A stretch of 64,000 nucleotides of DNA. Source: Lewinella sp. IMCC34191. Lineage in GTDB: Bacteria; Bacteroidota; Bacteroidia; Chitinophagales; Saprospiraceae. The first letter of the stretch is position 1. The number at the start of each line of letters is the position of its first letter. Both the position numbers and the translations under genes were made by a program. Below are positions 40,166 through 48,824 of the stretch, in pieces. The stretch covers positions 1 through 64,000 of the forward strand of contig NZ_QNQZ01000010.1 in NCBI RefSeq assembly GCF_003390935.1. Direction: 5' to 3'. A model generated the notes under the pieces. That model made no database searches, had not been told where the DNA came from, and was given only the letters and a program-made list of their open reading frames with translations.

Positions 40166-41110
40166 TTAGTTCGCTAGCAGCAGTGCCTCCAGTACGGCCG
40201 CCGCCGACCAGGTACGGTTGTTCGCCTGTTGGAGTACCAGGGAGCGGGGGCTGTCCAGTACGCTATCCGCGACGACCACGTTGCGCCGTACGGGCAGGCA
40301 GTGCATGAAGTAGGCGTCGTTGGTCAGGGCCATCTTCGCGTCGTCGACCAGCCAGTCGGTACGGTCGGTAGTGGCGCCGTAGGGTTCGTAGGCCGACCAG
40401 TTTTTCGCGTAGACAAAGTCGGCGCCCTTTAGGGCCTCGGATTGGTCGTGGCTCACCTCCACGCCATCGGTAAATTCCGGGGCCAGGTCAAAACCCTCGG
40501 GGTTCGCTACCACGAGGTCCACTTCTCCCCAGGCGGTCATCCACTCCGCGAAGCTATTCGGTACGGCCTGCGGTAGCTGGCGAGGGTGAGGAGCCCAGGT
40601 GAGCACGACTTTCGGCCGCGCGACTTTGCGGTGCTCGGCGATGGTGATGCAGTCGGCCAGGCTCTGGAGCGGGTGACGGGTGCCCGATTCCAGGCTTACG
40701 ACCGGCACGGTCGCGTACTTTCTAAAGGCGTTGATGATGCGATCCTCGTAGTCGGCGTCGCGGTCTTCCAGCCCGGGGAAGGAGCGGACGGCCAGGATGT
40801 CACAATACTGGCTGAGTACGCCGGCGGCTTCCTTGACGTGCTCGGCGCGGTCGAGATTCATCACTACCCCATCCTCGAATTCTAGTTTCCAGCCGCCGGC
40901 CATGTCCATCGTGATCACCTGGAAACCCAGGGTGGTACCGGCTTTCTCCGTACTGAGTCGGGTGCGCAGGCTCGGATTGAAGAAGAGATTGATCAGGGTT
41001 TTATGCTGCCCGATGTAGCCCACTTCGGTGGCGTGGGTTTTGAAGTAGCGGCCGCGTTCGATTAGCTGATTGATGTCGGTGGCGTCCTTCGCGGATAGAA
41101 AATTCTTCAT
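40166..41110 (-). CDS. argF': N-acyl-ornithine carbamoyltransferase (ArgF')
   Basis: 314 aa. Carbamoyl-phosphate site FFNPSLRTRLS, then TRHPLQSLADCITI, RPKVVLTWAPHPRQLPQAVP and the C-terminal MHCLPVRRNVVV, all of the Bacteroidota/Xanthomonas acyl-ornithine branch, which carbamoylates N-acetyl- or N-succinyl-ornithine. The residue separating them is Glu in Xanthomonas (acetyl) and Pro in Bacteroides fragilis (succinyl), within a D-x-x-EH motif. Here the motif is DRAEH (residues 87-91), so Ala89 sits there and specificity cannot be read directly. Last gene of the arginine cluster, 191 bases after argD. Confidence 0.92.
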   Translation of the reverse strand: MKNFLSAKDATDINQLIERGRYFKTHATEVGYIGQHKTLINLFFNPSLRTRLSTEKAGTTLGFQVITMDMAGGWKLEFEDGVVMNLDRAEHVKEAAGVLSQYCDILAVRSFPGLEDRDADYEDRIINAFRKYATVPVVSLESGTRHPLQSLADCITIAEHRKVARPKVVLTWAPHPRQLPQAVPNSFAEWMTAWGEVDLVVANPEGFDLAPEFTDGVEVSHDQSEALKGADFVYAKNWSAYEPYGATTDRTDWLVDDAKMALTNDAYFMHCLPVRRNVVVADSVLDSPRSLVLQQANNRTWSAAAVLEALLLAN

Positions 41111-41301
41111 AGTTTGAGTGTATGGGTGGACATGATACGGTACGGCAAAGAAATGTACAGCGGTAGCGGGCCGGTGGTATTCAACTCTACGGTCGCTTTC
41201 AGTAGCTCAGCGGATAGCGCTTATTTCTCGCCGGCGGCGATGGATGGAAGAGCATGATTTTACTAGATTGCATCCTACGGATGCCGCAGATCAAACAAGC
41301 C

Positions 41302-42447
41302 TCAGCGTTCGACACCGCCCAGCGAGGGCACTGCGGTAAAGGCCTCCACTACCCGGTCGCATTGCTCGCGCGTAAAGTTCAGGGGCGGAAGCAAACGGAT
41401 CGTGTTCGGGTCCTTGGCGGAACCGGTGAATACCCGATGCTCAAAGAGTAATTTTTTCCGAAGTGGTCCGATCGGTTCCTCCAACTGCAGGCCGATCATC
41501 AGACCATGGCCGCGCACTTCGCTGAACACACCGGTTTCGCGCATCGCCTGCATCAGATAGTTACCCTGCTCTACCGCATTGTTAAGCAAGCCTTCCTCCT
41601 CGATCACGTCCAGTACGGCAATACCCGCAGCGCAGGCCAGGTGGCTGCCGCCGAAAGTCGTACCCAGCATACCGGATTTCGCCTCGATTTCCGGGGCGAT
41701 CAGGACGCCGCCGATCGGGAAGCCGTTGCCCATGCCCTTGGCCATGGAGATGATGTCGGGACGAACCTTGCTGTGCTGGAAGGCGAAGAACTTGCCGCTC
41801 CGTCCGTAGCCCGACTGTACCTCGTCGAGGATGAGTAACGCACCATTGTCGTGGCAGAGATCGGGCAGCGCCTCCAGGTAGTCGGCGTCGGGTACGTGGA
41901 TGCCCCCGATGCCCTGAATGCCCTCGATAATGACGGCCGCCACGTCGCCCTTCTCCAATTCCTGCGCTACGGCGCCCAAATCGTTTATCTCCAGAAAGGT
42001 GACCGGGTAATTTCTATTGATCGGGGCTTTGATCGCCTCGTTATCCGTTGCGTTGACGGCCGCGGACGTCCGCCCGTGGAATCCGCCCTTGAAGGCGATC
42101 ACGCGGTTGCGTCCGGTCCGGAAGCTCGCCAGCTTCAGGGCGTTTTCGTTGGCCTCCGCCCCGCTGCTCACCAGGAAGAGCTGGTAATCATCCAGTCCGG
42201 AGAGTTTGCCCAGCTTGTCGGCCAGTTCCTGCTGCAGGGGATTTTCCACGCTGTTGCTATAGAAACCCAGCTTGGCTACCTGCTCCGAAATCATCTTCAC
42301 GTAGTGCGGGTGCGCGTGGCCGATGCTGATCACCGCGTGCCCCCCGTAGCAGTCGAGGTACCTCGTTCCGTCTTCCGTGAATACGTACGCCCCTTCGCCG
42401 CGGACCGGCTCGATGGGGTATAGGGAGTAGACGTCGAAGAGTTGCAT
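41302..42447 (-). CDS. argD: Acetylornithine/succinylornithine aminotransferase
   Basis: 381 aa from ATG at 42447 (an upstream TTG adds two residues). Class III aminotransferase: YLDCYGGHAVISIGHAHPHY, FLVSSGAEANENALKLASFR, AFKGGFHGRTSAAVN, LILDEVQSGYGRSGKFFAFQ and PLP Lys in IISMAKGMGNGFPIGG. Interconverts acyl-glutamate semialdehyde and acyl-ornithine. The 111-base gap to argC holds a hairpin element. Confidence 0.93.
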   Translation of the reverse strand: MQLFDVYSLYPIEPVRGEGAYVFTEDGTRYLDCYGGHAVISIGHAHPHYVKMISEQVAKLGFYSNSVENPLQQELADKLGKLSGLDDYQLFLVSSGAEANENALKLASFRTGRNRVIAFKGGFHGRTSAAVNATDNEAIKAPINRNYPVTFLEINDLGAVAQELEKGDVAAVIIEGIQGIGGIHVPDADYLEALPDLCHDNGALLILDEVQSGYGRSGKFFAFQHSKVRPDIISMAKGMGNGFPIGGVLIAPEIEAKSGMLGTTFGGSHLACAAGIAVLDVIEEEGLLNNAVEQGNYLMQAMRETGVFSEVRGHGLMIGLQLEEPIGPLRKKLLFEHRVFTGSAKDPNTIRLLPPLNFTREQCDRVVEAFTAVPSLGGVER

Positions 42448-42510
42448 GTTCAAGGGGATAAGGGGTGAAGGAGATAAGGGGTAAAGGTGGCGGACGTCAT
42501 CGCCCGGCTT

Positions 42511-42544
42511 GTCTGCCGAAGACCGCTGTGCGGCTTCGTCCGCC
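42511..42544 (-). repeat. Heptamer-flanked hairpin element, copy d
   Basis: GTCTGCC, stem GAAG-(A)-CCGC / GCGG-CTTC around TGT, GTCCGCC: the same heptamers but a longer, different stem. Another GGCGGAC lies at 42489-42495. Between argC and argD. Confidence 0.75.
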
Positions 42545-42558
42545 GAGTTCGACCGAGC

Positions 42559-43524
42559 CTAAAACATCGAGGCCTTAAGCCTGAGTCCCTGGTCTTCCGG
42601 CAGGCCGAGGGCCAGATTCATATTCTGTACGGCCTGACCGCTGGCGCCCTTCAGGAGGTTGTCAATGGCTGAGGTGACGAGCACTTTGCTGCCGTGCTTT
42701 TCGACCTGCACGAGGCCCTTGTTCGTATTGACCACCTGCTTCAGGTTGATCGTTTCGTCGGTGACGTGGGTGAAGGCGGCGCCCTGGTAGAAGTCGCGGA
42801 AGTTCTGCCGTAGTTCCGCTTCGGAGCGATCCGTTTCCAGGTAGCAGGTCGCTAGAATACCACGGGCGAAGGGGCCGCGGACGGGGAGGAAATGGATGTT
42901 ATCGGTTGCTACCCGTCCGACCTGCCCGGCGCTGCGGCCAATCTCCGCCAGGTGCTGGTGATCGAAGGCTTTGTATACACTTACGTTGGCGTTCCGCCAG
43001 CTGAAGTGGGTAGTCGGGGACGGACTTTGTCCAGCGCCCGTGCTGCCGGTGATGCCGTTGACGTGTACTTCTCCCTCGGCGAGTCCGGCTGCGGCCAGGG
43101 GTAACAGCGCCAGCTGGATGGCCGTGGCGAAGCACCCGGGATTGGCGATGCGTTTTGCCCCCTTGATGGCTTCCCGATTAATTTCGGGCAGACCGTAGAC
43201 CCAGCTTTCGTCCATTCGGTAGTCGGTACTCAGGTCGACCACCAACTGGCTCTGCTTCGGGCGGTGCGCTTCCACCCAGCCGCGCGACTTGCCGTGTCCC
43301 ATGCAGAGGAAGATGACATCCACCTCGCCGAGGGCCGTGCCGGAAGAACCGGTAAACCGAAGGTCCGTGTCGCCGATGAGGTCGTCATGTACTTCGGTGA
43401 CGGCCTTTCCCGCCTGGCTGCCGCTTTCCACGAAGGCGATCTCTACCCCGGGGTGGTTCACCAGGATGCGTAGTAACTCGCCGGCCGTATATCCTCCCCC
43501 GCCGATGATGCCTATCCGTTTCAT
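42559..43524 (-). CDS. argC: N-acetyl-gamma-glutamyl-phosphate reductase
   Basis: 321 aa. NADP-binding RIGIIGGGGYTAGELLRILV, catalytic Cys in RIANPGCFATAIQLALLPLA, HFSWRNANVSVYKAFDHQHL and KVLVTSAIDNLLKGASGQAV. The short type found in Bacteroidota. Start overlaps the argG stop by four bases (ATGA). Confidence 0.95.
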   Translation of the reverse strand: MKRIGIIGGGGYTAGELLRILVNHPGVEIAFVESGSQAGKAVTEVHDDLIGDTDLRFTGSSGTALGEVDVIFLCMGHGKSRGWVEAHRPKQSQLVVDLSTDYRMDESWVYGLPEINREAIKGAKRIANPGCFATAIQLALLPLAAAGLAEGEVHVNGITGSTGAGQSPSPTTHFSWRNANVSVYKAFDHQHLAEIGRSAGQVGRVATDNIHFLPVRGPFARGILATCYLETDRSEAELRQNFRDFYQGAAFTHVTDETINLKQVVNTNKGLVQVEKHGSKVLVTSAIDNLLKGASGQAVQNMNLALGLPEDQGLRLKASMF

Positions 43525-44708
43525 TTCTTGTCTTGTACCGCGTTACGGATGCGCCCGGGGACGCTCATGATCTTGGTGAAGCCGCGGACGTCCTCGCCCG
43601 ACCAGCCTTTATTCATCTCCCCGTAGGAACCGAAGCCAGCGCCCAGCAGGTCGTCGTTGGAGGTGATGCCATCGAGTTGGAAGCGGTGCGGATGCAGGGT
43701 AACGTGTACCGTGCCGTTCACCGTGGTCTGCGAGCTTTCCAGGAAGGCCTCCACGTCGCGCATGACCGGGTCCAGGAACTGCCCCTCGTGCAGCATCATG
43801 CCGTACCAGTTGCTCAGTTGCTCCTTCCAGAAGAGCTGCCACTTGCCCAGCGTATGCTTTTCCAGTAGGTGATGCCCCTTGATGATAAGCACCGCGGCTG
43901 CCGCGGCAAATCCTACCCGGCCCTTGATGCCGATGATGGTATCGCCCACGTGTACGTCCCGCCCGATGCCAAAGGGGGCGGCCAGTTTTTCCAGGGCCTT
44001 TATGGCGGCTACGGGCCCGTCGAACTCCTGGTCGTCAAAGCCGGTGAACTGCCCCTCCGTGAAGTGAAGATCCAGCTTGCGGGCCTCGGTCTCGGTGACC
44101 TGCACCGGCCAGGCGTCCTCGGGAAGCGGCTTGTTGCTGGTCAGCGTTTCCGCTCCGCCGACGGAGGTGCCCCAAAGACCGGCGTTGATGCTGTACGTAC
44201 CCTTTTTTTCCGGCCACTGCAAACCGTGCTTGGCCAGGAAATCGACTTCCTCCTGCCGCGACAGCTTCAGGTCGCGTATGGGCGTGATGATCTCCAGCTC
44301 CTTACCGCTCAGTTCAAAGGCGAGGTCGAAGCGTACCTGGTCGTTACCGGCCCCCGTACTTCCGTGGGCGACCCCGTCGGCGCCGATCTCCACGGCGTAG
44401 CGCGCGGTGGTCATGGCCTGGAACATGCGTTCGGCACTCACTGACATCGGGTAGGTCTGGTAGCGCAGGCAATTTCCGTATACCAGGTACCGCAGGCACT
44501 CGTCGTAGTATTCACCCGTAACGTCGACGCTCTTGTAGGAGGCAGCGCCGAGGCGCAGGGCCCGGGCTTCCATTTCCTTGATCTCCTCCGCGGAGAATCC
44601 ACCGGTATCTACCGTCAGGGCGTGAATCTCGTAGCCCTGTTCGGTGAGGTATTTGACGCAAAAACTGGTATCGAGGCCACCGGAGTAAGCCAGAACGATC
44701 TTCTTCAA
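43521..44708 (-). CDS. argG: Argininosuccinate synthase
   Basis: About 395 aa. PP-loop KKIVLAYSGGLDTSFCVKYL at the start, YGNCLRYQTYPMSVSAERMF, HGSTGAGNDQVRFDLAFELS and EAETLTSNKPLPEDAW-like GGAETLTSNKPLPEDAWPVQ. Joins citrulline and aspartate with ATP. I place the start at TTG 44708 (Leu-Lys-Lys before IVLAYSGG), which gives the normal N-terminus. The ATG at 44753 would add 15 residues encoded by a dispersed non-coding repeat, so it is unlikely. Confidence 0.93.
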   Translation of the reverse strand: MKKIVLAYSGGLDTSFCVKYLTEQGYEIHALTVDTGGFSAEEIKEMEARALRLGAASYKSVDVTGEYYDECLRYLVYGNCLRYQTYPMSVSAERMFQAMTTARYAVEIGADGVAHGSTGAGNDQVRFDLAFELSGKELEIITPIRDLKLSRQEEVDFLAKHGLQWPEKKGTYSINAGLWGTSVGGAETLTSNKPLPEDAWPVQVTETEARKLDLHFTEGQFTGFDDQEFDGPVAAIKALEKLAAPFGIGRDVHVGDTIIGIKGRVGFAAAAAVLIIKGHHLLEKHTLGKWQLFWKEQLSNWYGMMLHEGQFLDPVMRDVEAFLESSQTTVNGTVHVTLHPHRFQLDGITSNDDLLGAGFGSYGEMNKGWSGEDVRGFTKIMSVPGRIRNAVQDKK

Positions 44709-44740
44709 AATTATGCTGGTTTTGGGACTGGGAGCGGTCC

Positions 44741-44775
44741 CCCAATCGTACATCGTAAATCAAATATCGTAAATC
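44741..44775 (-). repeat. Dispersed 35-mer, copy 2
   Basis: CCCAATCGTACATCGTAAAT then CAAATATCGTAAATC; about 32 of 35 bases match 28729-28763. It is directly upstream of argG. Confidence 0.75.
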
Positions 44776-44783
44776 GTCTATCC

Positions 44784-45362
44784 TTAGCCTTCCACGATCA
44801 TATCGGTCAGGTCCACCTCCATCTTTTTGGCTTCCACGGCGCTGGGGGCCATCATGGCGGTGCACAGGCACATCCGGCGCTGATTGCGCTCCAGGATATC
44901 GTAATTCGGGCAGGTTTTGCAGCCGCCCCAGAAGGCATCGTCCTGGGTCAGTTCGCTGAAGGTGACGGGGCGGTAGCCCAGGTCGCTGTTGATCTTCATG
45001 ACCGGCAGGCTGGTGGTGATCCCGAAGATCTTCGCTTCGGGATACTTCGTGCGGGACAGCTTAAAGATCGCGGCCTTGATACGACGCGCCAGTCCGTGGC
45101 GACGAAATGCCGGGTTGACGATCAGGCCGGAATTGGCCACGTACTTGCCGTGCTCCCAGGTCTCGATGTAGCTGAACCCGCCAATCTCACCGTCGACCAG
45201 TGCAATGATGGCCTTACCGGTAAGCATCTTTTCTTCCACGTATTCCGGCCTCCGCTTGGCGATTCCGGTGCCGCGCGCCTTGGCGGATTCTTCGATCAGG
45301 TCACAAATGGCCCGGGCGAACACGGTATGTTCCGGCTGGGCAACCAGTATCTTGATTTGCAT
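44784..45362 (-). CDS. GNAT acyltransferase, first gene of the arginine cluster
   Basis: 192 aa from ATG at 45362; a longer frame covers a promoter-like region. GNAT core: IIALVDGEIGGFSYIETWEH, VANSGLIVNPAFRRHGLARR (acetyl-CoA loop RRHGLARR) and IFGITTSLPVMKINSDLGYR. The tail has FWGGCKTCPNYDILERNQRR and MCLCTAMM, four Cys that may bind metal. Its place at the head of the arg cluster suggests N-acyl-glutamate synthase activity (acetyl or succinyl donor). Orthologues hold this position in other Bacteroidota. Confidence 0.85.
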   Translation of the reverse strand: MQIKILVAQPEHTVFARAICDLIEESAKARGTGIAKRRPEYVEEKMLTGKAIIALVDGEIGGFSYIETWEHGKYVANSGLIVNPAFRRHGLARRIKAAIFKLSRTKYPEAKIFGITTSLPVMKINSDLGYRPVTFSELTQDDAFWGGCKTCPNYDILERNQRRMCLCTAMMAPSAVEAKKMEVDLTDMIVEG

Positions 45363-45634
45363 AGGAGGGGAGAAAAGCACGACCGGTGGAGAATCGGGTC
45401 GTTGGGGTAATTGGAAATGGGGTATCGGGAGGAGGGTGGCTGTCACAGCCAGTGCTTCCGGGTCCCGGACGGGACGGAAAGCGTATTAAATCCTTCGCCT
45501 AAGGAGACGGATGCGGGTCGATACCTGTTGCATGCTGCAAAGTTAGGGTAAATAATACGATAAGGGACCCCCGGAGTTCATTTTGCGGCGGGGCGCAGGT
45601 AAAATGCTTTTTCATTAGCGACCGTAAATAAAGA
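45363..45634. other. Arginine cluster leader and promoter region
   Basis: No gene. It holds a -7 box on the minus strand (TAACTTTG, 45538-45545) and the 15-mer CCTGCGCCCCGCCGC on the minus strand at 45585-45599. No ArgR-type box is obvious. Confidence 0.5.
45538..45545 (-). promoter_or_regulatory. Promoter -7 box of the arginine cluster
   Basis: TAACTTTG on the minus strand, TAnnTTTG consensus, about 175 bases before the GNAT gene. The long leader could carry regulation, but no riboswitch fold is clear. Confidence 0.5.
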
Positions 45635-45666
45635 AGCCGGGCCACCCTACGTAGGACGGCCCGGCT
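45635..45666 (-). terminator. Intrinsic terminator
   Basis: Stem AGCCGGGCC (45635-45643) / GGCCCGGCT (45658-45666), with TTCTTTATTT after it on the minus strand. Ends the beta-helix protein gene. Confidence 0.9.
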
Positions 45667-45688
45667 CCAAGCGACGAGTAACCAATGG

Positions 45689-48619
45689 TTACCGCTTTAG
45701 GAACTGCTTGCTGTAAACTTGCTGGTTTACGATCAGCGTCAGGTTATAAACCCCGGCGGGTAGCTGGCTGACGGGCAGCACGTTGCGTTCTCCGTTGTAG
45801 CGCCGACTGCTGATTAACCGACCTTGTGCGTCGGAAAGCAGAACGGTAAAGTCACGGACGCCGGCGTCGCGGTTGATGATATTCAACGCTTCGACGGCGG
45901 GGTTGGGGAAGAACTCGAAGTCCAGTCCGCTCCGTTCGATCGGTTCGGCCACGCCGACGGGAGCGACGCTACCCAGCTCCAATGCACCGATATCCGGTAG
46001 CTCATCCCGCGTATTTCCGTAGAGGTCGATTTCGGGAACGAGTTCACCGGTAGTCCCGGCATCGACGAGGGGATTACCGGCGACATCCAGCAATTCGACG
46101 TTCGGATATTCGGACTCCCGGTCGTCCTGTAATGGATCGACGAAGATGTCTTCGGAGGATACATCCGTATCCACGATGTCCTGCTCGGTCGTGAATTCCA
46201 AGTAGTCGGATAGCTCGTTGTTGAAGAAGTTACCACCCAAGGAGATGACGCTGATGGCTCCGAAACCGGTTTCGTCTTCGGTATCGCCTACGTTCTCTTC
46301 AAACCCGAGGCTTTCCTCATCGCGGGCTTCCATTACGAAGGCGTTGTTCTGCAGCGTCAGGGTAATGGAATTGGTATCGGCATTCGTACCGCCGGGCTGG
46401 TAGAGGGCCACGGCGTTTCCGACGGAGGCCGGGCTGTCGTTCGTAGCCGGGCTTCCCGCGTCGAGGTTGTTGTAGAAGGTATTGTTGACCAGGTAATTGT
46501 CAAGCTCGGCACCAACGATATTACTGCCGTTAATGATCAGGCCACCGCCGCTGCCGCCGCCTACTTCAACGCGGTTGCCGATGAGCAGCGAATTGCGCAT
46601 ATCGATGGAACTGCTGAAGAGGTTGATGGCACCCCCCTGTCCTTCTGTGGAGTTGACTACGAACAGTCCGCGTTCAATCGTTAGCCGGGGCTCGTCGTCC
46701 GTGTTGTAGAACACGATAGGGACATTATCGATGGTATCCCGTACCACCGTCCGGGTGAAGTTAATGGCTCCCCCCGCCGAGGCGCCGGAGTTGCCCAGAA
46801 AGTCCGTATTATAGACGCGTAGATCGAGGCCGTTCACGACTTCAATCGCACCGCCCCCCGCTTCGCTCGCCGTATTCCCGAGAAAGGCCGAGTTCCGGAT
46901 GTCCATCAGGGGGTTAAGTCCGGCGTTGCCCGATGCGTAGATAGCGCCGCCTCCACTGATGAATTCGTCACTCGTTACGGTGTTTCCTTCGAATTTACAG
47001 CTATCGATCATGACCGTATCCGGTAGGATGCCGGCATCGAGCCCGGCCCAGATGGCCGCCCCGCGAACCATGCTCGGACCCGTTGAAGCCCCACCGTTTC
47101 GGTTAAAGTGACTCTTTACGACCCGGAAAGTCTTTCCCCCCGAACCTAGGTAAAGCGACCCGTTATTGGATTGATTATTGGTGAATTCGCAGTGGGCGAC
47201 CGTAGCCTTTTCCGACAGGAAGAGAGCGGCTCCGCCGAAGGATGGAGCTGAGTTACTGAAGAAATCACAGTTCGTAACCATGGTTTCGGTCGTACTTACC
47301 CCCGCGGTACCCTGGATAAACACAGCCCCGCCGGCGCCGCCGCTGGAATTGGCCTGAAACAGGCTATTGCTGATGCTTACATCCATGGTGTCGGCAAAGT
47401 AGAAAATGGCCCCACCAGCTCCGCCGGACACGTTGCGCAGGAACTGGCAGTCGTCAACGTACGCCTCAAAGACGCGTTGCGTACTGCTGTTTTGAAAGTA
47501 GAGCGCGCCGCCCAGACCGGCGGAAACGGCACCGGCACCGTCCGTGAAGCTGCTTCCGGTAATCCGGTGGCTCATGTTATTCAGGAAGATGGCGCCCCCC
47601 CAGGCCTCGGAGGTTACGTTGTCGAAGGTACAGTCCTCGACTACGAAATCCATCATATTCGCCGGCAGGCCCGGAGCCAAACTGCCATCGATCGTTGCAT
47701 ATAGAGCGCCACCGGTATAAGCCGAAAGGTTCGTAAAGGTGGAATTGGATATGCGATGGCGGATGCTGTTGATGAACAGGATAGCGGCTCCGGAAGCGGA
47801 TGCCGATCCTTGCAGGTTGGAGAAGCTACAATTGTCTACCATCAGGTTGTTTGCCTGGTTGACTTCAATGAAGCCAGAGGATGGGTTGGTTCCGTTGGTG
47901 CCGGTAAACGAACTGTTCGTGAAGCTGATCGAATCGGTTGCCCGGACGTAGTGCGCGCCAGCCATATCGATATGGTTTCCCTCGCTCGTAATATTATCAA
48001 AGGATGAGCCGATGGCGGTGGCAAAAAGTTGGGCCGTAGCGGATCCGAACGAAGCTCGGTTATCGGTGAAGACGGTCCGGCTGATGGCCGTTTTGGCTTC
48101 CGAATAAATGCCGCCGCCCGCGTAGGGGATCAGCGTCGTATCGCCCGGAAAGTCTGCAGCGATCACGCCGTGGCTGATCGTTACGCCGTCAATGGTAACG
48201 GTGAACCGACTGGTAGCCGCCGTATCGATGATTTCGAGTACGCGGTTGTTGTCTACGGCCAGCAAGCTGTCGTAGCTGCCGGCTATATCGTTACCGTCGA
48301 TGTCCCCACTGAGTACGACGACATTCGCCGCGGGGTCGGCGGCGGTAGCTTCCGTTTCGGTACCGGCGAATCCTCCGTAGAGCGATAGCTCCCGGTCGAT
48401 GAAAAAGGCCGAAGTGTCCGGCGTTACGTAGGTACCGGCGGCAATCCACAGATCGCTCCCCGCATCGGCACTGTCGAGTGCCATCATCAGATCGGAATAG
48501 GCGTCGGCCCACGAGCTTCCGTTGTTGGCGCCGGTGGCATCGGCGTCTACGTACACGACTTGCGCCTGTACGGCGAGCGCCGTAAACAGCAACCCGATTG
48601 AAAGTAAAATTTTTGGCAT
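45689..48619 (-). CDS. Secreted right-handed beta-helix protein with T9SS tail
   Basis: 976 aa. Signal peptide (MPKILLSIGLLFTALAVQAQ) and VVYVDADATGANNGSSWADA, the choice-of-anchor Q opening. Parallel beta-helix repeats follow: FTNLSAYTGGALY, LNNMSHRITGSSFTDGAGA, SGGAGGAVFIQG and many similar Gly/Ala/Asn-rich turns. A final part (EIDLYGNTRDELPDIGALEL) marks the choice-of-anchor Q end. C-terminal sorting domain: FEFFPNPAVEALNI and AGVYNLTLIVNQQVYSKQFL. Surface-exposed or secreted; substrate or ligand unknown, though the fold is common in pectin-related and adhesin proteins. Confidence 0.9.
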   Translation of the reverse strand: MPKILLSIGLLFTALAVQAQVVYVDADATGANNGSSWADAYSDLMMALDSADAGSDLWIAAGTYVTPDTSAFFIDRELSLYGGFAGTETEATAADPAANVVVLSGDIDGNDIAGSYDSLLAVDNNRVLEIIDTAATSRFTVTIDGVTISHGVIAADFPGDTTLIPYAGGGIYSEAKTAISRTVFTDNRASFGSATAQLFATAIGSSFDNITSEGNHIDMAGAHYVRATDSISFTNSSFTGTNGTNPSSGFIEVNQANNLMVDNCSFSNLQGSASASGAAILFINSIRHRISNSTFTNLSAYTGGALYATIDGSLAPGLPANMMDFVVEDCTFDNVTSEAWGGAIFLNNMSHRITGSSFTDGAGAVSAGLGGALYFQNSSTQRVFEAYVDDCQFLRNVSGGAGGAIFYFADTMDVSISNSLFQANSSGGAGGAVFIQGTAGVSTTETMVTNCDFFSNSAPSFGGAALFLSEKATVAHCEFTNNQSNNGSLYLGSGGKTFRVVKSHFNRNGGASTGPSMVRGAAIWAGLDAGILPDTVMIDSCKFEGNTVTSDEFISGGGAIYASGNAGLNPLMDIRNSAFLGNTASEAGGGAIEVVNGLDLRVYNTDFLGNSGASAGGAINFTRTVVRDTIDNVPIVFYNTDDEPRLTIERGLFVVNSTEGQGGAINLFSSSIDMRNSLLIGNRVEVGGGSGGGLIINGSNIVGAELDNYLVNNTFYNNLDAGSPATNDSPASVGNAVALYQPGGTNADTNSITLTLQNNAFVMEARDEESLGFEENVGDTEDETGFGAISVISLGGNFFNNELSDYLEFTTEQDIVDTDVSSEDIFVDPLQDDRESEYPNVELLDVAGNPLVDAGTTGELVPEIDLYGNTRDELPDIGALELGSVAPVGVAEPIERSGLDFEFFPNPAVEALNIINRDAGVRDFTVLLSDAQGRLISSRRYNGERNVLPVSQLPAGVYNLTLIVNQQVYSKQFLKR

Positions 48620-48824
48620 AGCGGATGTTTAATGGTCGGGAAGTCCCCAGTGGCAGGTCGATCGGCGAGATCAATCCATCGGGTCAATATTACACTTACC
48701 CTACAAGAAAAAGAAAATTTTTGGGCTGACGGCGTCGGTCGGACAATATAAGAAACCCCTCATTGCTGGCTATGAGGTAACCAACTGCCCCCGGCGTATC
48801 TTGAGATGGACCCGACTTCGCCCC

